Shown here piece by piece: positions 33,532 through 42,328 of a DNA stretch of 64,000 nucleotides. Source of the stretch: Azophilus sp965200465 (GTDB lineage Bacteria > Pseudomonadota > Gammaproteobacteria > Pseudomonadales > Azotimanducaceae); the NCBI GenBank assembly GCA_965200465.1, contig OZ241358.1, positions 868,001 to 932,000 on the forward strand, in the 5' to 3' direction. The notes beneath the pieces are model-generated. The model was not told the DNA's origin. It made no database searches and saw only the letters and a program-made list of their open reading frames with translations. A program made the position numbers and the translations under genes. Position 1 is the stretch's first letter. Every line of letters starts with the position of its first letter.

Positions 33532-34320
33532 CTATGCGTAGGACTCCGTCTTGGCCGGAAACGCCCTGGCGCGGATGTCCCGGGTGAACCGATCAACGGC
33601 GCCCCGAACCATGCTGCAGCCGTCCGCGTAGTGGCGCAGAAACTTCGGCTTGAATTCAGGGTCCATGCCGAGCATGTCCTGCAGCACCAGCACTTGCCCG
33701 TCAGTGTCCGGCCCGGCGCCGATGCCGATGGTGGGAATGGCGAGCTCCCCACTGATGCGCCGCGCCAAATGGCGGGGGGTGCATTCGAGCACCAAGGCGA
33801 AGCAGCCGGCCTGCTGCAGGCGCTTGGCGGAATCCAGAATTTGCGCCGCTTGGCTGGCGTTGCGCCCTTGGATGCGATGGCCGCCGAAGGCATGCACGGA
33901 CTGCGGCGTCAGCCCCAGGTGCCCCATCACCGGCACGCCGGACTCGACGATGTGGGCGATCAGGTCCGCCTGCCCGGCTTCCCCCTCCACCTTCACGGCG
34001 TTGACGCCGGCGCGCATTAGCGTCTGCACCGCGTCCATGGCGCAGCCCTGGCTCCTGCGCATGGTCAGAAAGGGCATGTCGCCGACGATGTAGGCGTCCG
34101 GCGCTCCCCGGCGCACGGCGGCGGTGTGCAGCGCCATCATGTCGATGGTGGCATGCACGGTGCTGTCGAAACCGTGCATCACCATGGCTAGGCTGTCCCC
34201 GACCAGCAGGCAATCCACGTCCGTGCGGCTCAGCACCCGCGCCGACCAATAGTCGTAGCAGGTGACCATGGCGATGGGATCATTGGCGGCTTTGCGCTTG
34301 GCGAAATCAAGGGTGTTCAA
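33532..34320 (-). CDS. panB: 3-methyl-2-oxobutanoate hydroxymethyltransferase
   Basis: 262 residues from TTG 34320, chosen because GGAGG lies 5 nt upstream and the length and N-terminus (NTLDFAKRKAANDPIAMVTC) match PanB. The enzyme transfers a hydroxymethyl group from methylene-THF to 2-oxoisovalerate to give ketopantoate. Motifs: LLVGDSLAMVMHGFDST with metal ligands, VKVEGE, GHLGLTPQSVHAFGGHR and IGIGAGPDTDGQVLVLQD. It is the first gene of the panB-panC-coaX unit. The frame is open upstream to 34461 but that stretch is not PanB-like. Confidence 0.96.
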   Translation of the reverse strand: MNTLDFAKRKAANDPIAMVTCYDYWSARVLSRTDVDCLLVGDSLAMVMHGFDSTVHATIDMMALHTAAVRRGAPDAYIVGDMPFLTMRRSQGCAMDAVQTLMRAGVNAVKVEGEAGQADLIAHIVESGVPVMGHLGLTPQSVHAFGGHRIQGRNASQAAQILDSAKRLQQAGCFALVLECTPRHLARRISGELAIPTIGIGAGPDTDGQVLVLQDMLGMDPEFKPKFLRHYADGCSMVRGAVDRFTRDIRARAFPAKTESYA

Positions 34321-34679
34321 GGCTTCCTCCCGTTCCCCTGCTTGAACGGGACAGCCCGGGGCGGCAAGAGCGGACCGACCAAGCCCGGCGGGGTTGGGAA
34401 GCGCTTGCCGTTTGCCTGCATGGGTACCTGTCCTCGCTGGGGGATCAAGTCCTGGCGTCAATTAAAATGCCGTTGCGCCTTGCCTGCGAGGGCAAGGCCG
34501 CTGGTCTGCGCCCCTATGGATGGGGTCGCAGCCGAGGGCAAGACTATACAGCATTCACTCGGAAACCAAGAGCTCCCAATCCCCCAGAGAGTTGCGCTGC
34601 CGTTTCATTGGGCGAAAGCGTCGTTTTTGCCGTCCGTTTCCCGTTGCATCCGACTTTTCGTCCATTTTTCATTCATTCA
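34321..34679 (-). other. Intergenic region upstream of panB
   Basis: About 360 bp with no convincing gene. On the minus strand a TATAGT box (34543-34548) is preceded by TTGGTT with a short 15-bp spacing, a weak promoter candidate that would give panB a leader of roughly 215 nt. The rest holds no structure I can name. Confidence 0.35.
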
Positions 34680-34730
34680 TCCCCGCTTAAGGAATCGTTG
34701 CGGCGCGTTGCCTGGGCATTGCACAGGGGC
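34680..34730 (+). repeat. Truncated left end of the MITE-like element
   Basis: ATCCCCGCTTAAGGAATCGT and the following TGCGGCGCGTTGC match the left block of the full copies at 5316 and 25057 almost perfectly for about 32 bp, then diverge. The outermost terminal-repeat bases and the whole right half are missing. It touches the 3' end of the AddA-like gene. Confidence 0.6.
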
Positions 34731-34731
34731 T

Positions 34732-37700
34732 TTAGGTTGCCACCTCCACCAGTTTGGGGATGGCGGTGAGGTAGAGGGCGGTTTTGACCGGCTGGTCGAA
34801 TAGGCCCTCCGCCAAGGTTCGGTAGTGCGCCAGTTGCGGTTGATGGCGGGACGCCAGAGCGTTGACGGCGGCCTCGTCCTCGGCCTTGGCGGTCTTGAAG
34901 TCGATGATCCAGCGTACGCCTTCATGCTTGAAGGTGCGGTCGAAGTAGGCGTTGGCCAAGGCGCCATCGATGAGGCCGGTGACGCCGAACTCCGACGCCG
35001 CCTCCGTGCGCGGGCCGAGCAGCCAGCGCCCGTCCGGGTCCGCCAGCACCGCCGTTAGCTGTCGCTCGGCCTCCTGCAAATGATCGTTCGCTTCGCCTTC
35101 GTTCAGCCCCGCTGTCCGCAGGCGTCGCCGCCAGCGGTCGCGCCTTGGCGCAATCCAAGCGGCGGCGTCTTCGGGCAGGGGGCCGCGGCCCCAAGCGCAA
35201 AGGCTTTCATGAATCAGGTTGCCGAACACCACGTCCCGTTGCCTTGCGGTGGTTTCCCCGGCGGCGTTGGCGCGATGCTGCAAGACAGGGGGCAGGGTCA
35301 AGGAAGGCGGCGGGGGAGGGCGCCAACTGAAATCCTCGGGCAAGCGATGCAGCCTCGGCGGCTGGGATGGCTTTGCCGTCGTTGCGGATGTTGACGCAGC
35401 TTCGGATTTCGACCCACTTGCAGGTTCGACCGCTTCGGTTGCGCCCCCAACCGGCAATGGGTCTTGCTGGAGCAGCGGCCGCAGCAGGGCCAGCATGGAG
35501 CCCGATTCGGGGGGCTTGATGTCCGTGGCGGATGGGTTGCGTTGCTCCTGCGGCCTGTCGGCGAGTTCAACGGAGGCGGTCAGCAGCAGGCTGCGCTTGG
35601 CCCGGGTGCAGGCCACATAGAGCAGCCGCCGCAGTTCGTGCCGCTCCCGAGCGCCGTCCTCCTCATGCAGCCATTCGTACAGGCCGCCGGAATCCTTGGC
35701 CGCCATCAACAGCCGCCCGCCCTGCCGCCGCCAATGCAGGATGGGTCTGGAGCGCCTGCGCACGCCCCGGTCCAGGCATGGCAGGATCACATGGTCGAAC
35801 TCCAGACCCTTGGCCTTGTGAATGGTGAGGATTTGCAGTTGCGCCGGGGCGCTGTCGCTGGCGAAGAGTTGCGCGGTGCGCACTCGCAGTTGCTCCGTGT
35901 CCAAGCCGTCGGCGCCGAGTTCGTCCACTAGGCCGAAGAAGCGTCCGGCTTGCTCCAAGGCCTGTGCCGAGGCCGCGGTTTGGCCCGCGTCGGTTTGCCC
36001 CCGTTCAGGGGCGCATCCTCCGTCGGCGTAGGCCACTGGTGCGCCGCATTCCAGCCATATCGCCTCCAAGGCCGTTCTGGGCGCTTCCTCGTAAAGCCGG
36101 GGCAGCCAGCGGGCCAAGCTGGCCGTCAGGCGCTTGAGGCGCTTGCCGCTGCCGCCGCCCAGCTGCTCCGCCAGCCTTTGCAGCGCCTTGACGCTGAATT
36201 CCTGCAGCTTGGCCGCCTTCTCCAAGCCGGGCAGGTCCAGCCCCACCCAAGGCGTCCGCAGGACGCTGAGCCAAGCCAAGCGGTCGCTGGGGTCGGTGAG
36301 GGCGCTGGCCAGCGACAGCAAGTCCATCACTGTTGGCGCTTCCGCCAAGGGGTCGATGTCCGTCGCCTGCCAAGGGATGTTTTCCCGCCGCAAGGCGTTC
36401 AAGAGGTCCGGCAGGTGGTTGCGGCTGCGCACCAGCAGGGCGATTTTGCCCTCCGGGTCCGTTTCGCTGAGCGCTTTGACTTGCTGCGCCACCGCTTCAG
36501 CCTCCAACCCGTATTTGGGTTCCGAGGGAGACTTGCTGAACAGCCGCACCCTTGCGCCGGATGGCGATGCGCCGGCGGGGCGTTCCGCCCCCGCCTTGGT
36601 CCGGGTGCCGTCGTTGCGGCTGCCGGTTTCCCGGTCTTGCGCTTCCGGCGCGGGCTGTTTCGTCTTGGGCGCCCCCGCTTGGGATTGGTCATTGGCCTCG
36701 CAGCCGTGGTAGCGAACCGCCCCGGAGTTCGGGTCGTCCCTAGCGTCCATGATGTCCACGAAGGTCCGGTTGAACCAATCGATCAGCGCCGCTGCGGAGC
36801 GAAAATTGACCTTGAGCCGCAACGGCCGCAAATGCACGGCGTTGACGCCCTCGTCCTTGGCCCTTTGGAACAGGCCCACGTCGGCGTCGCGGAAGCGGTA
36901 GATGGACTGCATGGGGTCGCCGACGGCGAAGACGCTGGTGTCCTCCTGGCCCGTCCAGCCTTCGATTAGCAGCGACAACAGCTCGAACTGGGCGATGGAG
37001 GTGTCCTGAAATTCGTCGATGAGAATGTGGCGAATGCGGTAGTCCAGCGCCAACGCCAGTTCCGTGGGCGCCCCGTCGCGCTCCAAGGCCTGCCGGGCGG
37101 CGATGTTGAGTTGGGTGAAGTCCGTGCGCCCCTCGGCCCGCATGACTTGGTTTAAGTCCAGCACCGCCAAGGTTAGGGTGGCGCACAGGGCGACGATGTC
37201 CTGAACCTGTCCATCGCCAAGGCCGCCTTCCGGCAGGTTGGCCAGCGCGGCGAAGCGCTCCCGAAGCCCTAGGTCGCGCAGTTTGCCGATGGCCGCCAGA
37301 GCGCGTTCCTTTTCCGCCTGGCAGCCTGGCGGGAAGCCCTGCTGTTTGGTCAGCGTCTTGCGGAATCGGTTTGCGCCAGTCATGCACAGCGCCTTGGCCG
37401 TGGGCCAGAAGGCGCCCTGCGGGCCGCCGTGCTCGGCGGCGAACCGCGCCAGCCATTGCAGCTCCGCCTGCAACTCCCGGCCCAGGGTTTGCCGGAGGTC
37501 GTCGATGACGGCCTCGGTCAGTTTGCGGACGTTGCCGTTCAGGGCCGCCGCCACTCGTTCCGGGGCTTCAAGCTGGGTGCGCAGCAACTCCTGCACCGGC
37601 GCCAGCCATTGGTCGCGGCGGGCCAGCATCTCGACGAGCTGGCGGCGGCCCTTGGCGGCGTCGTTGTCCACCAGCATCAGGAAGCGGCCGATGTCCGGGG

Positions 37701-38304
37701 CGAGACCGGCGTTCGACGCCCCATCCGCATCCCGCAGCCGCTCGAACAGCCGGTCCACGGCGCCGTCGTAAAGCGGGGCGGCGTCCTCCACCGGCGTGGC
37801 GCGGCCTTCCGGGCCGGCGCCAAGGGGCAGGGCGCCGGCCAGCGAACGGGCGAAGCTGTCGATGGTCTGGATCTTCAGCCGGGAGGGGTTGAGCGCCAAG
37901 CCCCAGCCCCTTTTTCGATCCTGTGCGCGAATGGCCCGGCTGAGGCTGTGGTCCGCGTCGGACTCTTCCCCGCGCACCACCTTGAGAACGCGCTGACGCA
38001 TCTCGGCGGCGGCCTTGCGGGTGAAGGTGATGGCGAGAATCTGCTCCGGGCGCTCCACTCGGGCCAGCAGCTTGGCGAAGCGCTGCACCAGCAGGGTGGT
38101 CTTGCCGGAACCGGCCGGCGCCTGCACGATGCAGGAGGTTTTTGGATTCAGCGCCCGCTCGCGCTCCTGGCGATCGGCGGGCTCCTGGTCTCCGGCCGTT
38201 TCGCGTTGTGCGGCGCCGACTGGCTCGAACGCTGCGCCGGCGTCGGTTGGTGCGCTGTTTTCCATGCCCTTGGCTAAGCGCCTTGCCCTCTGCGCACGGC
38301 TCAT
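34732..38304 (-). CDS. UvrD-family helicase-nuclease, AddA/RecB-like
   Basis: 1190 residues from ATG 38304, which overlaps the upstream gene's TGA (ATGA). SF1A helicase motifs: Walker A QAPAGSGKTTLLVQRF near residue 60, ILAITFTRKAAAEMRQRV, the DEFQD Walker B region (ILIDEFQDTSIAQF), and AVGDPMQSIYRFRDADV. A PD-(D/E)xK nuclease module is at the C-terminus (RWIIDFKTAKAEDEAAV). With the preceding nuclease gene it forms an AddAB-like pair for double-strand-break resection, an alternative to RecBCD. A Gln/Lys/Arg-rich insert (roughly residues 540-590) is unusual. Family assignment is firm, exact orthology less so. Confidence 0.88.
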   Translation of the reverse strand: MSRAQRARRLAKGMENSAPTDAGAAFEPVGAAQRETAGDQEPADRQERERALNPKTSCIVQAPAGSGKTTLLVQRFAKLLARVERPEQILAITFTRKAAAEMRQRVLKVVRGEESDADHSLSRAIRAQDRKRGWGLALNPSRLKIQTIDSFARSLAGALPLGAGPEGRATPVEDAAPLYDGAVDRLFERLRDADGASNAGLAPDIGRFLMLVDNDAAKGRRQLVEMLARRDQWLAPVQELLRTQLEAPERVAAALNGNVRKLTEAVIDDLRQTLGRELQAELQWLARFAAEHGGPQGAFWPTAKALCMTGANRFRKTLTKQQGFPPGCQAEKERALAAIGKLRDLGLRERFAALANLPEGGLGDGQVQDIVALCATLTLAVLDLNQVMRAEGRTDFTQLNIAARQALERDGAPTELALALDYRIRHILIDEFQDTSIAQFELLSLLIEGWTGQEDTSVFAVGDPMQSIYRFRDADVGLFQRAKDEGVNAVHLRPLRLKVNFRSAAALIDWFNRTFVDIMDARDDPNSGAVRYHGCEANDQSQAGAPKTKQPAPEAQDRETGSRNDGTRTKAGAERPAGASPSGARVRLFSKSPSEPKYGLEAEAVAQQVKALSETDPEGKIALLVRSRNHLPDLLNALRRENIPWQATDIDPLAEAPTVMDLLSLASALTDPSDRLAWLSVLRTPWVGLDLPGLEKAAKLQEFSVKALQRLAEQLGGGSGKRLKRLTASLARWLPRLYEEAPRTALEAIWLECGAPVAYADGGCAPERGQTDAGQTAASAQALEQAGRFFGLVDELGADGLDTEQLRVRTAQLFASDSAPAQLQILTIHKAKGLEFDHVILPCLDRGVRRRSRPILHWRRQGGRLLMAAKDSGGLYEWLHEEDGARERHELRRLLYVACTRAKRSLLLTASVELADRPQEQRNPSATDIKPPESGSMLALLRPLLQQDPLPVGGATEAVEPASGSKSEAASTSATTAKPSQPPRLHRLPEDFSWRPPPPPSLTLPPVLQHRANAAGETTARQRDVVFGNLIHESLCAWGRGPLPEDAAAWIAPRRDRWRRRLRTAGLNEGEANDHLQEAERQLTAVLADPDGRWLLGPRTEAASEFGVTGLIDGALANAYFDRTFKHEGVRWIIDFKTAKAEDEAAVNALASRHQPQLAHYRTLAEGLFDQPVKTALYLTAIPKLVEVAT

Positions 38305-40775
38305 GCCGGCGTTGGCCGTTGCAGGACGTTGATGCGGCAAAGGGCCGGCAGGTGGCAATGGCGGCAGGCGCTTGCGGCATTAGGGTAGGGGGCAACGGCG
38401 GCCCGTCCGGCGCGGTGCTCCGCAATCAACGCCTCCAGCTTGGTTCGCCATTGGCTGCGCAGCGCCTCCCAAGATGGTTCGGCGGGTCGGCCGCCCGGCA
38501 ATTCCTCCACTTCCGGGTTGGCGAACCCGTCCAACTTCGCTTCGTCGCCGCCAACCTTGGCGAACAGCACCGCGCCGATGCGTTCGTCGGTCAGGGCGTA
38601 CATGGGCAACTGCGGCTCCGTCAGGCGTTCGTCGAGCAGGCGCTTGGCGGAGACGTTGCCGGTCTTGTAGTCAATGATGAGGAGGCCGCCGCTGTTCTTG
38701 TCCCGGTCCATGCGGTCCACCCGCAAGGCGAATTCCGTGTCCGCTAGGGTCAGCGTCACCTCTTGCTCCAAGCCCGCCACCACGAAGCCGGGCCTCTCAG
38801 CCTCAGATTCCAGCCAGCGCTCCAACAGTTCCACCAAGCGCCGGTGCTCGTTTTGCCGATAGATTTGCGGCGCTTCGGCGATGTGCTCGGCAATGGCCGC
38901 CGCCGCCGCCGCGTTCAGGTTCGCCGCGGAGAACGGCGCCGCGTGGCCGTCATAGAGCGCGAACAGGGCGCTGTGTACCAGCAGGCCGCGCACCAAGGCG
39001 TCCGGCAGCAGGTCGGAGCTGGGCGGCGGCCTGAGGCGCAGGCGATGCTGCGCCCAAGCCTTGAAGGGGCACTGCGCTTGGTCGCGCAGCAGGGCGGCGC
39101 CGCCTTGCAGTTGCTCCTCGTTGCGCGGGGTGGCTTGGTCCGGCGGGGCGGGCTGCAATTCGACCCTTGGGAGCTCAGGCAGCCAAGGATGCCAAAGGCG
39201 ACGATGCCGCCGCATGAGCTCCTCCGCCGCCGCTTCGCGGAAAGGTTCATGTTGGACGCTGTGGTCAGGGCGCAAGCCGCGGTCCTCGCCGGCGGGGTTG
39301 GCGGCCGAAGCCTTGAGCAGGGCGCTGCAGTCATGCTGTTCGCCGCCGTCTTCGCCGGCCCAGCTGGCGACCAAGCTCCGGCAGGAGTTGCGCCATTGGT
39401 CGAGCCGCCGGCGGGCGAACTCGGCCTCCGCCTCGTGGTCGATGCGCGGAACGCCCCGCCGCCGCAGCAAGGGCAGGGGCAGCAGGGGGTTGGGCGAGCG
39501 GCTCATCGGCCAGCCGGTGTCCGTCATGCCCGCCACCCACAGATGGCTGAAGTGCAGCCCAGTGGTTTCCAAGTAGCCGAGGGCCAGAATGGGCGCCGCC
39601 GGGCGTTCGGCGGCGAAGGTGCTTTGCGCTAGCAGTTCGCGCAGGGTTTGCACGGCCTCCAGGTTGTCTATGTCCGGCAGTTGCGCCAATTCAGCATATT
39701 GCGCTAGGCGCTTGAAGATGGCTTGCTGCGCCTGCCGTTGAACGCTGCCGGCGTTCTTGCCCCAATTGGCCTGGCGCAGAATGTCGGCGAAGAACACCAC
39801 CCATTCCGCAAAGGGTTGCCGGTTCGGCGCTGTTGCCGCCGTTTCCAAGGCGGCCGCAAGTCTAGCCATGAAACCGAAAAAAGGTGCCCGCTGCAAAGCC
39901 TCCCCGCCTTCCGGCGTCGGCGCCGCCAAGTGCCGCAGCAGGCGCTCCGCCGAGCGCCAGACCGGCTGGTCCGCCAAGGAGGCGCCGCCGGCGAGGTCGT
40001 AGGCGTTGGGAGCGTCCGCGAACTCCACCTGCAGGGCGTGGCTGATGGAGTGGTAAGCCTCCGTCAAATAGGGAAGGACGATGCCGATGCGCGCACTTGG
40101 GTCCGCGGCGAGGGTTTGCCGCGCCCACTGGGCCGCGGCGCTGATTTCATCCGTGCGCCGGCTGAACTGCGCGCACCGCGCCTCCTGCGCCGGAGTGGGC
40201 GGCGGCTGATGGCGATGCACCGCGCCGCCGGCCGCCTCGCAACGGGCGCAGAAATCGGCTTCTTGGCGGTTCAGTTGGTCGAAGCCCAATAGGTGCAGAG
40301 TGCGGTCTTCAACGCCGCTGCGGTCCGGCAACTGCGCTTCGGTGATGAGGCCGTCCTGCTGCAGGCGCCGGCGAAAACTCTGCGCCCAACGCTGAAACAA
40401 CAGCACACTGGCGGCGGCCGGCTGCAGGTCCGCATCGAGGTCGATGCGCCAGCTGTGGGCGAGCCGCCAAGCCTCGGCCGCCAGTTCCGCCAGATGCGCA
40501 TGTTCGGGGTCCGCCAGTTCCCGCCAAAGCAGCAATTCGGCCTCCCGGGGCAGCAATTCCGCGTTGGCGGAGGCAGGCGCGGCGAATCGCTGCCGCCAAT
40601 AGCGGTCGATGCTCGCCGCTTTGGGCTGCGGCCAGGCGCGGCGGCCTAGCTGGAGTTGCCGTTCCTCGTAGGCGGCGATGAATTCCCGCGCTAGGCGTTC
40701 GTTGGCGGTAAGAACTTGGTCGGCTGCGGCTGCGTCGAGCAGGGCGGGGGGGAGCTGGGTGAAATGCAGGGGCAT
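38301..40775 (-). CDS. AddB-like PD-(D/E)xK nuclease, probable DNA repair protein
   Basis: 824 residues. It belongs to the gammaproteobacterial probable DNA repair protein family that pairs with the UvrD/AddA-like helicase. The N-terminal two thirds is an inactivated helicase-like region (VLTANERLAREFIAAYEERQ at the start). The C-terminal nuclease has LRVDRMDRDKNSGG and IDYKTGN as catalytic residues. An iron-sulfur set like that of AddB is visible: one Cys in QCPFKAW before the nuclease core, and CRHCHLPALC at the extreme C-terminus. It heads the two-gene unit and overlaps the helicase start by 4 nt. Confidence 0.88.
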   Translation of the reverse strand: MPLHFTQLPPALLDAAAADQVLTANERLAREFIAAYEERQLQLGRRAWPQPKAASIDRYWRQRFAAPASANAELLPREAELLLWRELADPEHAHLAELAAEAWRLAHSWRIDLDADLQPAAASVLLFQRWAQSFRRRLQQDGLITEAQLPDRSGVEDRTLHLLGFDQLNRQEADFCARCEAAGGAVHRHQPPPTPAQEARCAQFSRRTDEISAAAQWARQTLAADPSARIGIVLPYLTEAYHSISHALQVEFADAPNAYDLAGGASLADQPVWRSAERLLRHLAAPTPEGGEALQRAPFFGFMARLAAALETAATAPNRQPFAEWVVFFADILRQANWGKNAGSVQRQAQQAIFKRLAQYAELAQLPDIDNLEAVQTLRELLAQSTFAAERPAAPILALGYLETTGLHFSHLWVAGMTDTGWPMSRSPNPLLPLPLLRRRGVPRIDHEAEAEFARRRLDQWRNSCRSLVASWAGEDGGEQHDCSALLKASAANPAGEDRGLRPDHSVQHEPFREAAAEELMRRHRRLWHPWLPELPRVELQPAPPDQATPRNEEQLQGGAALLRDQAQCPFKAWAQHRLRLRPPPSSDLLPDALVRGLLVHSALFALYDGHAAPFSAANLNAAAAAAIAEHIAEAPQIYRQNEHRRLVELLERWLESEAERPGFVVAGLEQEVTLTLADTEFALRVDRMDRDKNSGGLLIIDYKTGNVSAKRLLDERLTEPQLPMYALTDERIGAVLFAKVGGDEAKLDGFANPEVEELPGGRPAEPSWEALRSQWRTKLEALIAEHRAGRAAVAPYPNAASACRHCHLPALCRINVLQRPTPA

Positions 40776-40894
40776 CCCCGCATTCTATCTATACCGCCCG
40801 CCGCTGAGAAGCCGCACGGGGGGCGGCGGGGCGGGCGCCCGCCAGGGGATTCGGCCTGCTTCGCCGGTCGTCGCATTTTGCGGTGGATTGGCGG

Positions 40895-40923
40895 TGTGAC
40901 AGCGCAATGGGTTCGGCTAGAAT
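40895..40923 (+). promoter_or_regulatory. Probable promoter for the 40966 small-protein operon
   Basis: TGTGAC (40895-40900) and TAGAAT (40918-40923) with exactly 17 bp between them, ending 42 nt before the ATG at 40966. The -10 is good; the -35 is weak. Confidence 0.45.
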
Positions 40924-40965
40924 GTCGGCCCTGTACTTGGCGTCGAACTGGGAAAGGGGCGGAAA

Positions 40966-41097
40966 ATGCGGCATTTGTTCAAGGACTTCATGGACCAGAG
41001 CTGGTTCATGAAGGGAATTATCGGCTGGGGATGGTTGTGTGTGCTGATCATGGTCGCCAGCCTCGTCGATAACCTCCGCATCATCCTCGGCGCATGA
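40966..41097 (+). CDS. 43-residue single-span membrane protein
   Basis: ATG 40966, preceded by AAAGGGGCGGAAA, encodes 43 residues ending in TGA at 41095-41097. An amphipathic N-terminus (MRHLFKDFMDQSWFMKG) is followed by one membrane helix (GWGWLCVLIMVASLVDNL). A promoter-like pair lies just upstream and the TerB-like gene starts 10 nt downstream, so it looks like the first gene of a two-gene unit. The good ribosome site and spacing favour a real gene over a chance frame. No family recognised; it may be a small regulator or partner of the TerB-like protein at the membrane. Confidence 0.6.
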   Translation: MRHLFKDFMDQSWFMKGIIGWGWLCVLIMVASLVDNLRIILGA

Positions 41098-41107
41098 GCA
41101 GCCCGCC

Positions 41108-41500
41108 ATGTGGCTTGCGGCGCTTTCGGTCAAGCAGCGCGAAGCCCTGTTGGGCTTGGCGCACGACGTGGTGGTGTCCGATGGCCTGCTCGACCCAAAC
41201 GAAGAGGGCATGCTCGACGAGTTCAAGCGGGAGATGGAGCTTAATCCCGCACTGGAGGGCGAATACCTGGAGCTGGACGGCATCGGTGCCACCTTCGACA
41301 CCCGCAAGGCGCGCATCATTGCGCTGTTGAACCTGATCCGGCTGAGCTACGCCGACGGCGCTTTCGAGATCGAAGAGGAGTGCCTGCTGAAGGAGGTCAG
41401 CCGGGGGTTCGGCATCGACGACGAAGAGTTCAAGCTGCTTGACAACTGGGTGCGCCGACTGCTGAGCTTGGAGTCCGAAGCTCGGGACCTGATGCGCTGA
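41108..41500 (+). CDS. TerB-like all-helical acidic protein
   Basis: 130 residues of acidic, all-alpha sequence resembling the TerB/tellurite-resistance fold: LLGLAHDVVVSDGLLDPNEE and later LIRLSYADGAFEIEEECLL, the two DG-containing helix-loop-helix repeats with acidic residues seen in TerB-like proteins. The family is often found in stress or membrane-associated metal-sensing contexts, but no other ter genes are nearby, so tellurite resistance should not be assumed. It follows a 43-residue membrane protein by 10 nt and converges with the J-domain gene. Confidence 0.65.
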   Translation: MWLAALSVKQREALLGLAHDVVVSDGLLDPNEEGMLDEFKREMELNPALEGEYLELDGIGATFDTRKARIIALLNLIRLSYADGAFEIEEECLLKEVSRGFGIDDEEFKLLDNWVRRLLSLESEARDLMR

Positions 41501-41552
41501 CTCGGGGGCGAACGGCCGCCGCACGGCCCGCCCCGTCTCGCCAAGGCGCCGT

Positions 41553-42044
41553 TCAGCCCAAGAGCGTTCGCTTAGCTTCGTTGAGTTGCTGGGCAATGAA
41601 GTTGGAGCCGCCCTTGTCCGGGTGGTTCTTGGCCATGAGCCGTCGATGGGCGTCGATGATTTCCTGGCGGCTGGCGTTGGCGCCGAGCCCGAGGATGCTG
41701 AGCGCCTCCTGCCGGCTCATGGCGCTGGGCCGAGCCCGGCCGGCGCCCGCCTTTTGATGGGCGCCTTGGCGCTGGCGAAAAGCCGTGAACAGCCTTCCGA
41801 ACAGGGGGGAGAACCGCAGCAGAAGCCCAAGGCCGCGGCGCAGGAAGGGCAGCAGCGCCGCAAAGGCCGCCGCCAACCAATGCAGACGCCCGGTCGCCGC
41901 CAAGGCGGCCAAGGCCGCAACCAACGCCAAGGTCGCCAAGGTGATGATCGTCGTGGCTCGGCTCGGACGCACCGACAGCCACAAAAGCCGAACCAGCACG
42001 ACGAAGGCAACAGCGGCCATGAGGCCGAGCAATATGGCGATCAT
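41553..42044 (-). CDS. Membrane-anchored J-domain protein
   Basis: 163 residues. One or two N-terminal membrane helices (IAILLGLMAAVAFVVLVRLL; then TLALVAALAALAA) precede a basic linker and a C-terminal J domain: EALSILGLGANASRQEIIDA, HRRLMAKNHPDKGGSNF with the HPD tripeptide that stimulates DnaK, ending NEAKRTLLG. The C-terminal position of the J domain resembles the TIM14/Pam18 arrangement. It would recruit DnaK to the inner membrane. It stands alone, divergent from the next gene. Confidence 0.88.
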   Translation of the reverse strand: MIAILLGLMAAVAFVVLVRLLWLSVRPSRATTIITLATLALVAALAALAATGRLHWLAAAFAALLPFLRRGLGLLLRFSPLFGRLFTAFRQRQGAHQKAGAGRARPSAMSRQEALSILGLGANASRQEIIDAHRRLMAKNHPDKGGSNFIAQQLNEAKRTLLG

Positions 42045-42130
42045 GCTGCGGTGCCGGCGTTGTCCAAAAAGGAACGGACGCTTAGGTTATCATGGCTCCT
42101 TAAGCTACCTTTGGCGAGGCCTTAAGCCGC

Positions 42131-42328
42131 ATGGACGACGCAGATCTCAACCAATGGCTTGAGCAGTTGCGCGTGGAGCATCGGGACCTTGACGAAGTGA
42201 TCCTCCATCTGCTTGAAACCGGCCATCATGATGCGATGCGCTTGCAGCGGCTGAAAAAACGCAAGCTAAAACTCAAGGACATGATCACCAAGCTCGAAAG
42301 CAAGCTCATCCCGGATTTGGACGCATGA
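42131..42328 (+). CDS. DUF465 (YdcH-like) small coiled-coil protein
   Basis: 65 residues, acidic N-terminus and basic helical C-terminus (RLQRLKKRKLKLKDMITKLE), matching the length and pattern of DUF465 proteins (LxxEHxxLDxxI, then LKKRKLxLKDxI). Function unknown across the family. Its stop overlaps the start of the 5'-nucleotidase (ATGA at 42325), so the two are coupled. Confidence 0.85.
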   Translation: MDDADLNQWLEQLRVEHRDLDEVILHLLETGHHDAMRLQRLKKRKLKLKDMITKLESKLIPDLDA

